Shown: positions 9,229-17,746 of the stretch, in pieces
Layout: every line of letters starts with the position of its first letter
Numbering within the stretch: position 1 is the stretch's first letter
Source of the DNA: Mycobacterium sp. Root135
Lineage (GTDB): Bacteria > Actinomycetota > Actinomycetes > Mycobacteriales > Mycobacteriaceae
NCBI RefSeq assembly: GCF_001426545.1
Contig: NZ_LMEZ01000001.1
Span: forward strand, 1,459,873-1,523,872
Length of the DNA: 64,000 bases
Direction of reading: 5' to 3'
Notes under the pieces: model-generated
Databases searched by the model: none
Seen by the model: only the letters and a program-made list of their open reading frames with translations
Told to the model about the DNA's origin: nothing
Position numbers and translations under genes: made by a program

Positions 9229-11441
9229 ACCCGCGTCCTCGGTCTGATCGCGTTGGCCTTCTCCACCAACTCGATGCGCTCCCACATCCCCGACGACTCG
9301 CGGGCCAGATCGCGATAACAGCGCTCCATCCCGGCGCGCAACCCCGCCACGGTGAAGTCCGCGCCGAGCAGACGCGGGATCGTGGTGTGCTGGCCATCCT
9401 CCAGCCATCCGAGGGCCGCGCCGAGCACGCGCAGCCGGATCAGCGCCCGCTTGGCGGTGGATTCCAGGTTCAGGGCGCTGGCCCTCCGGTCGACGTCGAC
9501 CAATGTCTGCTCGTCGAGATTCTTCGCGGTGCGTCCCTCGAGCACGATCTCGATCGCGGCAGCACCGGCATCGGTGAAATGTGAAGAGGCAGCGGGTATC
9601 TGATCGAGGGCCGCGACGGCGCCGGCCCGGTCACCGGCCAGCTCTCGCTGCCTGGCCAGACCAAAGGCGGCGCTGACGTAGCCGTGGTCGGTCCGCCACA
9701 CCATCTCGTAGTACCGCTGGGCGTCCTCGCGGGCGCCGCGCAGCTCGGCGGTGGCGGCGAGCGCCAACTTGGGTGCCAGTTCGCCAGGCAGCGTGGCCAG
9801 GACGGTGTCGAAATCGGCTGCGGCCTTGTCGAATTCGCCTTCGAGAAGGGCGCACTGCGCGCTGTACCACAGCAGCCGCCAGTCCCCTGCGACGACCGGC
9901 TCGAGCTCGGCGAGACGGGCCCTGGCCTTGTCGGGGGCGCCCAGCTCCAACGACGCGCGCACCAGGCGCAGCGGAATCTCGACCGACGTGCTCTGACCCT
10001 GATTGGTGCCACCGCGGGCGAGGTCCAGGGCGTATTCGAGTTTTGCGGGCGGGGTTCCGCTGGTGGTCGCGAGCAGCGCGGCACCCGAATCGGTCGGGTC
10101 GACGACGGGGACGGGCAGCGCGGCGATGACCCTGGCCGGCTTCACCGGCACGTCCCGACCGGCGCCGTAGACCTCGCGCTGGGGGCTGAAGTAGGTCGAC
10201 TGCCGCGGCTGCGCGATTCCCGTGTCCGTGGAGGCGATTTCGTGCAGGACGCCGGTGAGTTGGTCGGCCATTTCCTCCATCGAGGAGAACCGGCGCAGCG
10301 GGTCGACGTCGGTCGCCCGAAGGATGGCGCGGTACAGCGACTCGTACTTCGCAAGTACCGGCACGACGGCGGGACCCGGCAACTGGTCGACGAAGCGGCC
10401 GTGTTCCTGCGGCACGTCCATCACCAGGACGGCGAGGGTGCGCCCGACGGTGTAGACGTCGCTTGCGACGGTGGGGCCGGTTTGGGCGATCTCCGGCGCC
10501 TGATAGCCGGCGGTGCCGAAGATGGCGCTCTCCTCGTCGTCCATCGCGATGACGGCACCGAGGTCGATCAACTTCAGTTGCTCGTCGGTCTGCATCACGT
10601 TGTCCGGCTTGAAGTCACAGTAGGCCAGGCCCTGGGCGTGCAGGTAGGCGACGGCGGGGGCGATCTCGACGAGGTAGGCGACGGCCTGGTCTGGCGGCAG
10701 TGGGGCGTTGCGGGCCTTGCGGATCTGCTTGAGCGACGTGCCGCCGACGTACTCCATGACGATGTACCCGACGGGGGCCGTGGCCCCCACGTCAAGGTGT
10801 TCGACGAAGTTGTAGATCCGGACGATGTTCGGATGTTCGACCTCGGACAGCGTGAGGACCTCGGCGGCGGCAGCGGCCATCGCGTCGGCGTCGGTGGAGT
10901 TGATCAGGCCCTTGAGGACGACCCAGCGGTTGTGCACGTTGCGGTCGACGGCGAGGTAGATCCAGCCGAGACCACCGTGTGCGATGGCACCCTGCACTTC
11001 GTACTGACCACCGACGACGTCGCCGCGAGACAGCTTGGGTACGAACGAGTATCGGGTGCCGCACTGGGTGCAGAAGCCTTCGACCCGACCCGGATTACCG
11101 TCGGCGCTGCGGCCGACGGGCTTGCCGCAGTCGGTGTTGCCACAGAACCGGCTGCCCTCGGGCACCTTGGGGTCGGCCAGGATGGCTGCGGCCGGGTCTC
11201 CCTTCGGAATCCTCGGGATGGTGACCACGCCGGCGCCGAGGCGGCCCCGCGTGCTTGACGACCGAGACGATCCGGTCCGAGCCGTGCCCTTCGACCTGGC
11301 GGTGGGCCGACTCGCCGCAGTGGCCTTCGACTGCACGGGCGGTGGCGCGGGAGTGGATCCCGGTGCGGGCGGCGCGGTACCGCAGACGTCGCAGTACCCG
11401 TCGACCACGGTGCCGGTGCAGCCAGGTTCGGTGCAGGTCAT
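9225..11441 (-). CDS. PknG-like serine/threonine protein kinase with TPR domain
   Basis: Soluble kinase of 738 aa with the PknG architecture: a redox/rubredoxin-like segment, kinase domain, then TPR. An extra zinc ribbon (C3/C8/C17/C20) replaces PknG's usual N-terminus. The rubredoxin-like part is C100-x4-C105 and C124-x2-C127, whereas PknG has two C-x2-C pairs. Kinase residues appear intact: AHGGLGWIY loop, K177, the CDFKPDN catalytic loop (D276, K278, N281) and DLG (D293). The C-terminal half follows PknG's TPR region (PGELAPKLALAATAEL is near identical). ATG 11441 overlaps the upstream stop, which fixes the start. The neighbouring GlnH- and GlnX-like genes match PknG's known partners. A paralogue rather than the canonical gene is my inference, from the divergence and the extra operon members. 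Confidence 0.93.
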   Translation of the reverse strand: MTCTEPGCTGTVVDGYCDVCGTAPPAPGSTPAPPPVQSKATAASRPTARSKGTARTGSSRSSSTRGRLGAGVVTIPRIPKGDPAAAILADPKVPEGSRFCGNTDCGKPVGRSADGNPGRVEGFCTQCGTRYSFVPKLSRGDVVGGQYEVQGAIAHGGLGWIYLAVDRNVHNRWVVLKGLINSTDADAMAAAAAEVLTLSEVEHPNIVRIYNFVEHLDVGATAPVGYIVMEYVGGTSLKQIRKARNAPLPPDQAVAYLVEIAPAVAYLHAQGLAYCDFKPDNVMQTDEQLKLIDLGAVIAMDDEESAIFGTAGYQAPEIAQTGPTVASDVYTVGRTLAVLVMDVPQEHGRFVDQLPGPAVVPVLAKYESLYRAILRATDVDPLRRFSSMEEMADQLTGVLHEIASTDTGIAQPRQSTYFSPQREVYGAGRDVPVKPARVIAALPVPVVDPTDSGAALLATTSGTPPAKLEYALDLARGGTNQGQSTSVEIPLRLVRASLELGAPDKARARLAELEPVVAGDWRLLWYSAQCALLEGEFDKAAADFDTVLATLPGELAPKLALAATAELRGAREDAQRYYEMVWRTDHGYVSAAFGLARQRELAGDRAGAVAALDQIPAASSHFTDAGAAAIEIVLEGRTAKNLDEQTLVDVDRRASALNLESTAKRALIRLRVLGAALGWLEDGQHTTIPRLLGADFTVAGLRAGMERCYRDLARESSGMWERIELVEKANAIRPRTRV

Positions 11442-12577
11442 CTCAGGCTCCCCTGTTTCTCGACGAGCAGCTCCTGGTAGGCCGCGACCGCCCTGGTCAC
11501 CTCGCGCAGGTCGCACGGCTGCCTGTGCAGTAAACCGGAGGCGATTCGGCTGCACGCCAACAGGTCTCGATCCTCGCCGAGGTCGAGCCTGGCGGCCTTC
11601 GCCTGATAGGCGGTGAGCCGGCCCTTCAGTTCCATGCGGCGGTCCAACAGTCCCTGGGCCAGTTCCTCCTCCTCGGCGACGACTCGTAGCGCTGCCGCGA
11701 TTCGCCCTCGAAGCGACCGCAGCGCGGCCGGGTCCTCTGAGGTGATCGCACCGAACTCCGCGCGCAGGGTCGGCTCCACGTCGGCGTGCACCGGGAGCGG
11801 ACCAGAGATCACGTCGCGCTCGACCTTCGCGCGCACCTCCGCCAGCCGGTCGACCCCCTCTCGCAACGTGTCGAGTTGCGCTGCGGTCTCGCCGAGTGCC
11901 GTGGCCCAATTGGACCGCAGCGCAGCCAGTTCGGTGAGCTCGGACGATCTACGGTCGACCTCGGTGGCGATCACCCGGATGCGCGCCTCGACGTCCTCGG
12001 GGCGCAGCGACAGCGGGTCCGTCGCCGACACCGCCAACAGGTCGGCGACCCCCTTCGGGAAGGTCGCACCCGCCTCGTCAAGGCGCTGTTGCAACGGCGC
12101 CAGCCGGTCGACGATCAGCGCGTTGACGCCGTCGACGTCGTCGAGGAACTCCACGACCGCGGGGTATGCGTCGCGCAGGTGGGCTGCCATGTCGGCGAGT
12201 CCGACGCAGTCGACGGTCTCACCGGGTCCGGTGATCACGCGCTGCGCCAAGGGGATTCGCTCGCGGGAGACCTCCAGCGGGCGGTCCATCAGCCATCTGG
12301 TCAACTCGCGGCGCTCGTCATCGTCGAGCTTGGACCGTCGGGCCCGCAGGGCCTTGGCAGAGTCCAGAATCGACGTCATCCGTCCCACGTCCTGCCACAA
12401 CCCGTCGAGGGACGTCTCCACCTCGGCCCACCGCCGGGCCGTCTCGCCGGCAGGCGGATAGCGCCGGACGTGCTGCAGGCCGGGGTGGTTGTCGAGCTCG
12501 AGCAGGGTCGCCGAGGCCGCGGTCACCTCATCGGTGCGCGCCCGGAGTTCGCGGTCGATCTCCTCGGTGGTCAGCAT
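11438..12577 (-). CDS. Unrecognised helical/coiled-coil protein inside the PknG-like operon
   Basis: I do not recognise the family. The protein is 379 aa, soluble and highly charged, with long heptad-like helices (for example TLREGVDRLAEVRAKVERD and AAALRVVAEEEELAQGLLD) and no signal peptide, TM segment or cysteine motif. The ATG at 12577 begins 5 bases after the glnH-like stop, and its own stop overlaps the kinase start (ATGA), so it is surely co-expressed with both. The M. tuberculosis glnX-glnH-pknG locus has no gene at this place. A linker or adaptor between the membrane sensor and the kinase is a guess from position only. Confidence 0.85.
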   Translation of the reverse strand: MLTTEEIDRELRARTDEVTAASATLLELDNHPGLQHVRRYPPAGETARRWAEVETSLDGLWQDVGRMTSILDSAKALRARRSKLDDDERRELTRWLMDRPLEVSRERIPLAQRVITGPGETVDCVGLADMAAHLRDAYPAVVEFLDDVDGVNALIVDRLAPLQQRLDEAGATFPKGVADLLAVSATDPLSLRPEDVEARIRVIATEVDRRSSELTELAALRSNWATALGETAAQLDTLREGVDRLAEVRAKVERDVISGPLPVHADVEPTLRAEFGAITSEDPAALRSLRGRIAAALRVVAEEEELAQGLLDRRMELKGRLTAYQAKAARLDLGEDRDLLACSRIASGLLHRQPCDLREVTRAVAAYQELLVEKQGSLR

Positions 12578-12582
12578 CGTCG

Positions 12583-13545
12583 TCAGTCCTGATACCGCGC
12601 GGTCGGCGGGCCAGGCGAGGGCGCGACCTGTTGCAGGTTGGCCTGATAGAGCCGCTCCCACGTGCCGTCCTCGCGCATCTGGTCCAGCGCACCGTTGACG
12701 AAGCGCACCAGGTCCTGGTTCTCCAGTTTGACGCCCACCCCATAGGGCTCGTCGCCGATGCTGGCGCCGACCAACTCCAGGTTCCTTCGGTCCTGCGCCA
12801 ACAATCCGGAGAGCACGACGTCGTCGGTGCTGATCGCGTCGACCTGGCCCTGCTGCACCATCACGAGGCAGTCGGTCCACTGCCCGACGCCGTAGATCGT
12901 CGGCCGCGGGTCGAGGCCGAACAACGCGGCCAGGGACGTCGTCCCCTTCACCGCGCACACCCGTTTGCCGGAAAGGTCTGCGGCAGTTCGGATCCCGGAG
13001 TTCTTCGTCGCGAGGATCCGCTGCTTGGCGACGTAGTAGGGCGTGGAGAAGGCGACCTTCTTCTTGCGGTCGCAGGTGATCGAGTACGTGCGGACCACCA
13101 GGTCGACCTGGTCCTCCTGCAGCGCGGTCTCCCGTTGTGCCGCGGTGACCACCCGCAGGTCGACCCGATTGGGGTCGCCGAAGATGCTGCGAGCCAGTTC
13201 GCGAGCGAGGTCGACGTCGAAACCCTCGAGCTGACCGGTGGCCGGATTGCGGGAGCCGAACAGGTTGGTGGATTGGTCCACGCCGACGATGAGACGGCCG
13301 CGCGCAAGGATGTTCGCCATCGTCGAGCCCGGTGGCATCGCGCCAGGCGCGGGCTGCGGACCGGGGCGAAGGCTCGCCTCCCTGTCGCAGTCCGCGTTGC
13401 CTGCGGCCGGCGCGGTGTCGATTTCCTCGGCACCGCCCGGCATGGCGTTGACGGGCGTGACGGTGACCGCCTGCGGCGCCTCGGGAGATCCGCAGCCAGA
13501 GGTGAGCGCGAGCACGACGAGCGCCACGGCGATCCGCGCCTTCAC
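12583..13545 (-). CDS. GlnH-like lipoprotein solute-binding protein
   Basis: Exported amino-acid-binding lipoprotein of 320 aa. The GTG start at 13545 overlaps the glnX-like stop (GTGA). The signal peptide ends in a lipobox with C18 (LTSGC). The SBP_bac_3 fold follows: ILARGRLIVGVDQSTNLFG, GFDVDLARELA, the YSITCDRKKKVAFSTPYY block and the DEPYGVGVKLENQDLVRFVN block. The match to M. tuberculosis GlnH (Rv0411c) is close, down to the PPTARYQD C-terminus (PPTPRYVD there). GlnH binds Asp, Glu or Asn and signals through GlnX to PknG. No ABC permease or ATPase is nearby, supporting a sensing rather than a transport role. Confidence 0.92.
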   Translation of the reverse strand: MKARIAVALVVLALTSGCGSPEAPQAVTVTPVNAMPGGAEEIDTAPAAGNADCDREASLRPGPQPAPGAMPPGSTMANILARGRLIVGVDQSTNLFGSRNPATGQLEGFDVDLARELARSIFGDPNRVDLRVVTAAQRETALQEDQVDLVVRTYSITCDRKKKVAFSTPYYVAKQRILATKNSGIRTAADLSGKRVCAVKGTTSLAALFGLDPRPTIYGVGQWTDCLVMVQQGQVDAISTDDVVLSGLLAQDRRNLELVGASIGDEPYGVGVKLENQDLVRFVNGALDQMREDGTWERLYQANLQQVAPSPGPPTARYQD

Positions 13546-14810
13546 AGGAACTCCTTGAGCCGCGGCCACAGCCCGACGACGGCGGCCGCCGCGGCGATCA
13601 CCATCAGCACCAATGTGCCGGTGGGACTCCACGACAGGCGAGTTCCCGCGGCGGAGACGTCGTCGCGCAGCGTGGTGCGGGTCTGTTCGATGGCGTCGTT
13701 CAGGCTGGTCTCGATGCTCGCGAACAACGCGGCCGACGCGCTCGGATCGGGTCCGATCGCCTGGGCGAGCGCGCCGGGATAGTCACCGCCCTGGTAGAGC
13801 TCGACCTGCTTGCCGTGACTGGCGGTCCACGCGGCGACGCTGCCAGCCGCGTTTTCGTCCTCGAGCAAGGCGGTCAGCTGGCCGATGCGGTCGCCGAAGG
13901 ACTTCTCCCCCGCGGTGATGTCACCCCGCGAGATCAACTGCAGCGTCTCCTCGGTTCTGGCCTTCTGGGCGATGACGCGGGCGTTCGCTAGCTGCTCGAA
14001 TCGCGCCGTCCCCTGCGTTCGGCTTGCCTCGATGCTGTTGGCCACGAACACGTTGGCCACCACGACCCACGCCGCCACCAACACGACCGCGATCGTCGCG
14101 GCGATCAGACCCCTGTTGAACTGCCGGTTGGTGCGCCCGACCAGGATCAGCGAGCCGACGGCGATCAGCACCAACACGATCAGCAGCAGGACAAGCCCGA
14201 CGACCGGCAGCGACGCCACCGCCTTCTGGTCCTCGTCGACCGCCGCAAGGGCTCCCGTGTACACCCGCTCGGCACTGGGAAGCATCGAGGTCTGCATCGA
14301 CGAGGATGCCTCCCGGAAGTACGCGGCCCCGACCGCGAAGCCTTGCCGGTTGTTGGCCCGCGCCGACTCGACCTGACCGGTGTATGCGGCCAATTCAGCC
14401 GAAATCTGCGCCAACGCGGTACGTGTCTGCCCGTCACTGGCCCCCAGCGTCGCGTCGGTCAACGCCTCGGCGGCGTCGGCGAGGGCCTGCTGGTAGCGCG
14501 ACCGCATCGGCGCCGTCTCGAGCCCGCCGGAAAGGTACTCGGTCGCCGCGGCGGCATCGGCGGCCGAAAGTGCGGCGTAGAGCTTTTGCGCGTTGTAGGC
14601 GAATGGCTCGGAATGGTCGAGAACGGCGTTGCCCTTCGCGATCCGGCTGTCGAGCTGGCCGCCGAGAACCACGCCGGCCACGACACACGATGCCGCGACG
14701 ATCACGGCAATCAGACCGATCACGCCGGGGGTGGTGCGGGCGAAGCGCCGCAGCCATCCCTCGGACGTCTGGGCGTCCAGCATGGGCGCCGGTGTGTGCG
14801 TCGTGGTCAT
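13542..14810 (-). CDS. GlnX-like four-TM sensor membrane protein
   Basis: Integral membrane protein of 422 aa related to Rv0412c/GlnX, the partner that relays GlnH ligand state to PknG. TM segments are predicted at about 30-52, 200-225, 235-260 and near the C-terminus (LVLMVIAAAAAVVGLW). Between them lie two helical extracytoplasmic regions of roughly 150 and 140 aa, resembling four-helix-bundle sensor domains. The first gene of the operon, it starts best at ATG 14810 behind GGGGGTG; a GTG three codons upstream (14819) is possible. Its stop overlaps the glnH-like start. With the stop of the amidase gene only 80 or so bases upstream, the operon promoter probably lies in 14811-14892. Confidence 0.88.
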   Translation of the reverse strand: MTTTHTPAPMLDAQTSEGWLRRFARTTPGVIGLIAVIVAASCVVAGVVLGGQLDSRIAKGNAVLDHSEPFAYNAQKLYAALSAADAAAATEYLSGGLETAPMRSRYQQALADAAEALTDATLGASDGQTRTALAQISAELAAYTGQVESARANNRQGFAVGAAYFREASSSMQTSMLPSAERVYTGALAAVDEDQKAVASLPVVGLVLLLIVLVLIAVGSLILVGRTNRQFNRGLIAATIAVVLVAAWVVVANVFVANSIEASRTQGTARFEQLANARVIAQKARTEETLQLISRGDITAGEKSFGDRIGQLTALLEDENAAGSVAAWTASHGKQVELYQGGDYPGALAQAIGPDPSASAALFASIETSLNDAIEQTRTTLRDDVSAAGTRLSWSPTGTLVLMVIAAAAAVVGLWPRLKEFL

Positions 14811-14892
14811 GTCGTTCACCCCCAGCCGCGATCGTAACCGCAGGCGGTCAGCGGCTCGGAGGTAGAACGATATTCGCCGTCGTCAACGCGAG

Positions 14893-16260
14893 CTATCCAA
14901 AGTGGGCCTTGAGGATCTGCGCGTGAACACCGACGGTCTTGTCGACCACCTGGCTCACGGAGAAGTTCGCCGCGGCCGACAGGTAGGCGTATGCGGTCGG
15001 ACGATCCATGCCCCGGTCGTCTTGGAGGAAGTTCAACGCGTTGACGACGGCGCGTCGCATCGCGACGTTCAGGTCGTTGCCTTGGCCGTTGACCGCACCG
15101 TCGGGATCGGACAATCCGATCGGGATCCAGGCATCCGCGTTCTCGGCGAAGGGGTACCCGTAGGCGACCGACGGGGCATCGCCACTGCCCTTCTTGCAGA
15201 CCGTCAACCGGAAGGTGCCGCGCAGGGCCCCCTCCATCGCCGTCAGCGCGACTTCTCCGTCGCCCATTGCCAGGTGGGGATCGCCGACGTAGAACAGCGC
15301 GCCGTCGGCGAACACGGGCAGATAGAACGTCGAGCCGGGACCGAGCAGACCGATGTCGATGTTTCCGCCACCGAGGGTGGGTGGGATCGAGTTGGCATTG
15401 GGCGACGTCAGGCCGGGAGCGCTGGCGTAGGCGACGCCCATCATCCCCATGAACGGCCGAAGCGGAAAGCGAACGGCGGCATTGCCGAACGGCATGACAC
15501 CGTGGCCGTCCTCGACGGCGGTGAAGGTGGAGACGTTGCCGTACTCGGCCGGGTTCTTGGTCTTCCTCCCATCGGTGGCCGGGGGTGGCATGACCTCCTC
15601 GAGTGAGATGCCCGCCGGCGCCGCCCCGCCGGCGGTCGCTCCGAGCGCACCCTTGCCGTGGCGGCTCGACACCACGCCGTATGGGACTCTGGGGGTCGCT
15701 TCGAGGGTCTCGATCTTCAACACGTCGCCCGGTCGGGCGCCCTCGACGAATATCGGGCCGGTGACGACGTGCGGGCCGTCGACGTCGAAGTTTCGGGGCG
15801 TGCGGTCGTATCCCGAGGCGATGTCCACCGCGTCACGAAGGACGTCGGCCTCCGCAACGCCGTGAGAACCGAAGTACTCGACGGGATTTCGGCCCTGGTC
15901 CTCGAGGATTCCCTCGTGCGACACCGTGTCGACGGTGACGGTCTGACCGGAGCGCATCTGCAGCACCGGCCGCGACTCGACGGTCGGCACGTAGCCCCAC
16001 AGCACCTGGTCGACCTCTGAGCTCAGATAGTGGTCGCCGGGCCTGTCCCCGCTGCCCGGCTGAAGGATCGGACCGTTGCCCTGCGCCGCCGGGCTCGACG
16101 GTGTGCCACCGCTGCCACCCCCGCTCGCCGACGAGCACGCTGCCGCGGTGCCTGCGATGCCCACGCCGGCGAAGACTCCGGCCACCGCCTGCGCGAACCC
16201 CCTACGGCCGATGCCGCGGGCGATGGTCTCGGCGGCGTGTTCGGCCAGTGAATCGGTCAT
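14893..16260 (-). CDS. Tat-exported acetamidase/formamidase-family lipoprotein
   Basis: Member of the FmdA/AmdA amidohydrolase family (455 aa) that normally hydrolyses formamide or acetamide to ammonia and the acid in the cytosol. Here the N-terminus has a twin-arginine signal (GRRGFAQAV, residues about 19-27), a hydrophobic core and an AAACSS lipobox, so the enzyme is predicted to be folded, exported and lipid-anchored. Family features include GPIFVEGARPGDVLKIE, a GGGNIDIGLLGPGSTFYLPV block and the HLAMGDGEVALTAMEG block. The ATG at 16260 has GGGAG upstream; longer frames to 16410 lack a plausible signal. It is divergent from the MHS transporter gene, which might import its product. Substrate is unknown. 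Confidence 0.88.
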   Translation of the reverse strand: MTDSLAEHAAETIARGIGRRGFAQAVAGVFAGVGIAGTAAACSSASGGGSGGTPSSPAAQGNGPILQPGSGDRPGDHYLSSEVDQVLWGYVPTVESRPVLQMRSGQTVTVDTVSHEGILEDQGRNPVEYFGSHGVAEADVLRDAVDIASGYDRTPRNFDVDGPHVVTGPIFVEGARPGDVLKIETLEATPRVPYGVVSSRHGKGALGATAGGAAPAGISLEEVMPPPATDGRKTKNPAEYGNVSTFTAVEDGHGVMPFGNAAVRFPLRPFMGMMGVAYASAPGLTSPNANSIPPTLGGGNIDIGLLGPGSTFYLPVFADGALFYVGDPHLAMGDGEVALTAMEGALRGTFRLTVCKKGSGDAPSVAYGYPFAENADAWIPIGLSDPDGAVNGQGNDLNVAMRRAVVNALNFLQDDRGMDRPTAYAYLSAAANFSVSQVVDKTVGVHAQILKAHFG

Positions 16261-16402
16261 GTAGAGCTCCCAGCTCGTCGAAGGGCGAAGCGTTACCGGT
16301 ACGGGTTCCCCGGGTGCGTTTCTGGGAAGTTGCTGGGAAGTAACGACTCGCGACGACCCTCGGTTGGGGGTTATCCGACGCCGCGCGTGGGAACCAAGGA
16401 GC

Positions 16403-17746
16403 ATGAGCACAGCGACACGAGAGGTCGAGCCGGGCTCGCTTCGTCAGGCCATCGTCGGAGCGGGCATCGGCAACACCGTCGAGTGGTACGACTTTGCGAT
16501 CTACGGCTTTCTGGCCACCTACATCGCCGAGAAGTTCTTTCCGTCCGTCGACGGCACCGCCGCACTGCTCAGCACGTTCGCGGTGTTCGCGGTGGCCTTC
16601 TTCATGCGCCCCCTCGGCGGCTTCTTCTTCGGCCCGCTCGGCGACCGGATCGGTCGCAAGCGGGTGCTGGCGATCGTGGTGGTCCTGATGTCGTTGTCCA
16701 CCTTGGGCATCGGTCTGATACCGAGTTTCGACACGATCGGGGTTGCGGCGCCGGTGCTGCTGGTGCTGCTGCGTTGCGTGCAAGGGTTCTCCGCTGGCGG
16801 CGAATACGGCAGTGGGGCATGCTTTCTCGCCGAATTCGCCCCGACGCGGCACCGCGGGCTCGTCGTCGCCTTCCTGGTGTGGTCGGTGGTGGTCGGCTTC
16901 CTGCTGGGATCGGTGACCGTCACCGCGCTGGAGGCGATCCTGTCCGAGGATGCGATGAACGCCTACGGGTGGCGCATTCCGTTCCTCATCGCCGGCGTCC
17001 TCGGCGTCGTCGGGTTGTACATCCGGCTGCGCCTGCGGGACACCCCCGAATTCGAACGGCTGCAGGACTCGGGCGACGTTGCCGAATCCCCACTGCGGGA
17101 GGCAGTGCGGACGGCGTGGCGGCCCATCTTGCAGATCATCGGCCTGGTCGTCGTCCACAACGTCGGCTTCTACGTGGTGTTCACGTATCTGCCCACCTAC
17201 TTCACGAAGACCCTCGGGTTCACCAAGACCGACGCCTTCGTCTCGATCACCGTGGCCAGCGTCGCGGCGCTGCTGCTGATCCTGCCGCTGGCGGCATTGT
17301 CGGACCGGATCGGCCGCAAACCGTTGTTGATCGCAGGCGCCGTCGGATTCGCGGTGTTCGCCTACCCGCTGTTCATCCTGCTCAACGCCGGCTCCCTGGG
17401 GGCGGCCATCGCCGCCCACGCGGGATTGGCCGCCTTGGAGGCGGTGTTCGTGTCGGCGTCGCTGGCCGCGGGCGCCGAGTTGTTCGCCACCCGGGTGCGG
17501 TCCACCGGCTACTCGATCGGCTACAACGTCTCGGTCGCCCTGTTCGGCGGCACCGCACCGTATGTGGCGACCTGGCTGACCGACCGGACCGGCAACGCCG
17601 TCGCACCGGCCTACTACGTGATCGTGGCAGCGGTGGTGACCCTCGCGACGGTGCTCACCATGCGGGAGACGGCGAACCGGCCGCTAGCAAGCGGGGTCGA
17701 GGGCCCAGGAGCCCCGGTACAGCACCCCGACCACCCGAAGATCTGA
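16403..17746 (+). CDS. MHS-family MFS transporter
   Basis: Proton symporter of the metabolite:H+ symporter branch of the MFS (447 aa, 12 TM). Family motifs are [16 protein letters not shown] in TM1, [19 protein letters not shown] in the loop 2-3 region, [13 protein letters not shown] in TM4 and [11 protein letters not shown] in the second half. The ATG at 16403 sits behind AAGGAG; the frame extends a few codons upstream without a ribosome site. Likely substrates of the family are carboxylates, betaines or shikimate; none can be chosen here. Its last 63 bases overlap the 3' end of nagA on the other strand. Confidence 0.9.
   Translation: MSTATREVEPGSLRQAIVGAGIGNTVEWYDFAIYGFLATYIAEKFFPSVDGTAALLSTFAVFAVAFFMRPLGGFFFGPLGDRIGRKRVLAIVVVLMSLSTLGIGLIPSFDTIGVAAPVLLVLLRCVQGFSAGGEYGSGACFLAEFAPTRHRGLVVAFLVWSVVVGFLLGSVTVTALEAILSEDAMNAYGWRIPFLIAGVLGVVGLYIRLRLRDTPEFERLQDSGDVAESPLREAVRTAWRPILQIIGLVVVHNVGFYVVFTYLPTYFTKTLGFTKTDAFVSITVASVAALLLILPLAALSDRIGRKPLLIAGAVGFAVFAYPLFILLNAGSLGAAIAAHAGLAALEAVFVSASLAAGAELFATRVRSTGYSIGYNVSVALFGGTAPYVATWLTDRTGNAVAPAYYVIVAAVVTLATVLTMRETANRPLASGVEGPGAPVQHPDHPKI

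Noticed and set aside
9684..11258. Plus-strand open frame opposite the PknG-like kinase gene
   Set aside because: Antisense shadow; no domain or plausible start, and the minus strand encodes all kinase motifs.
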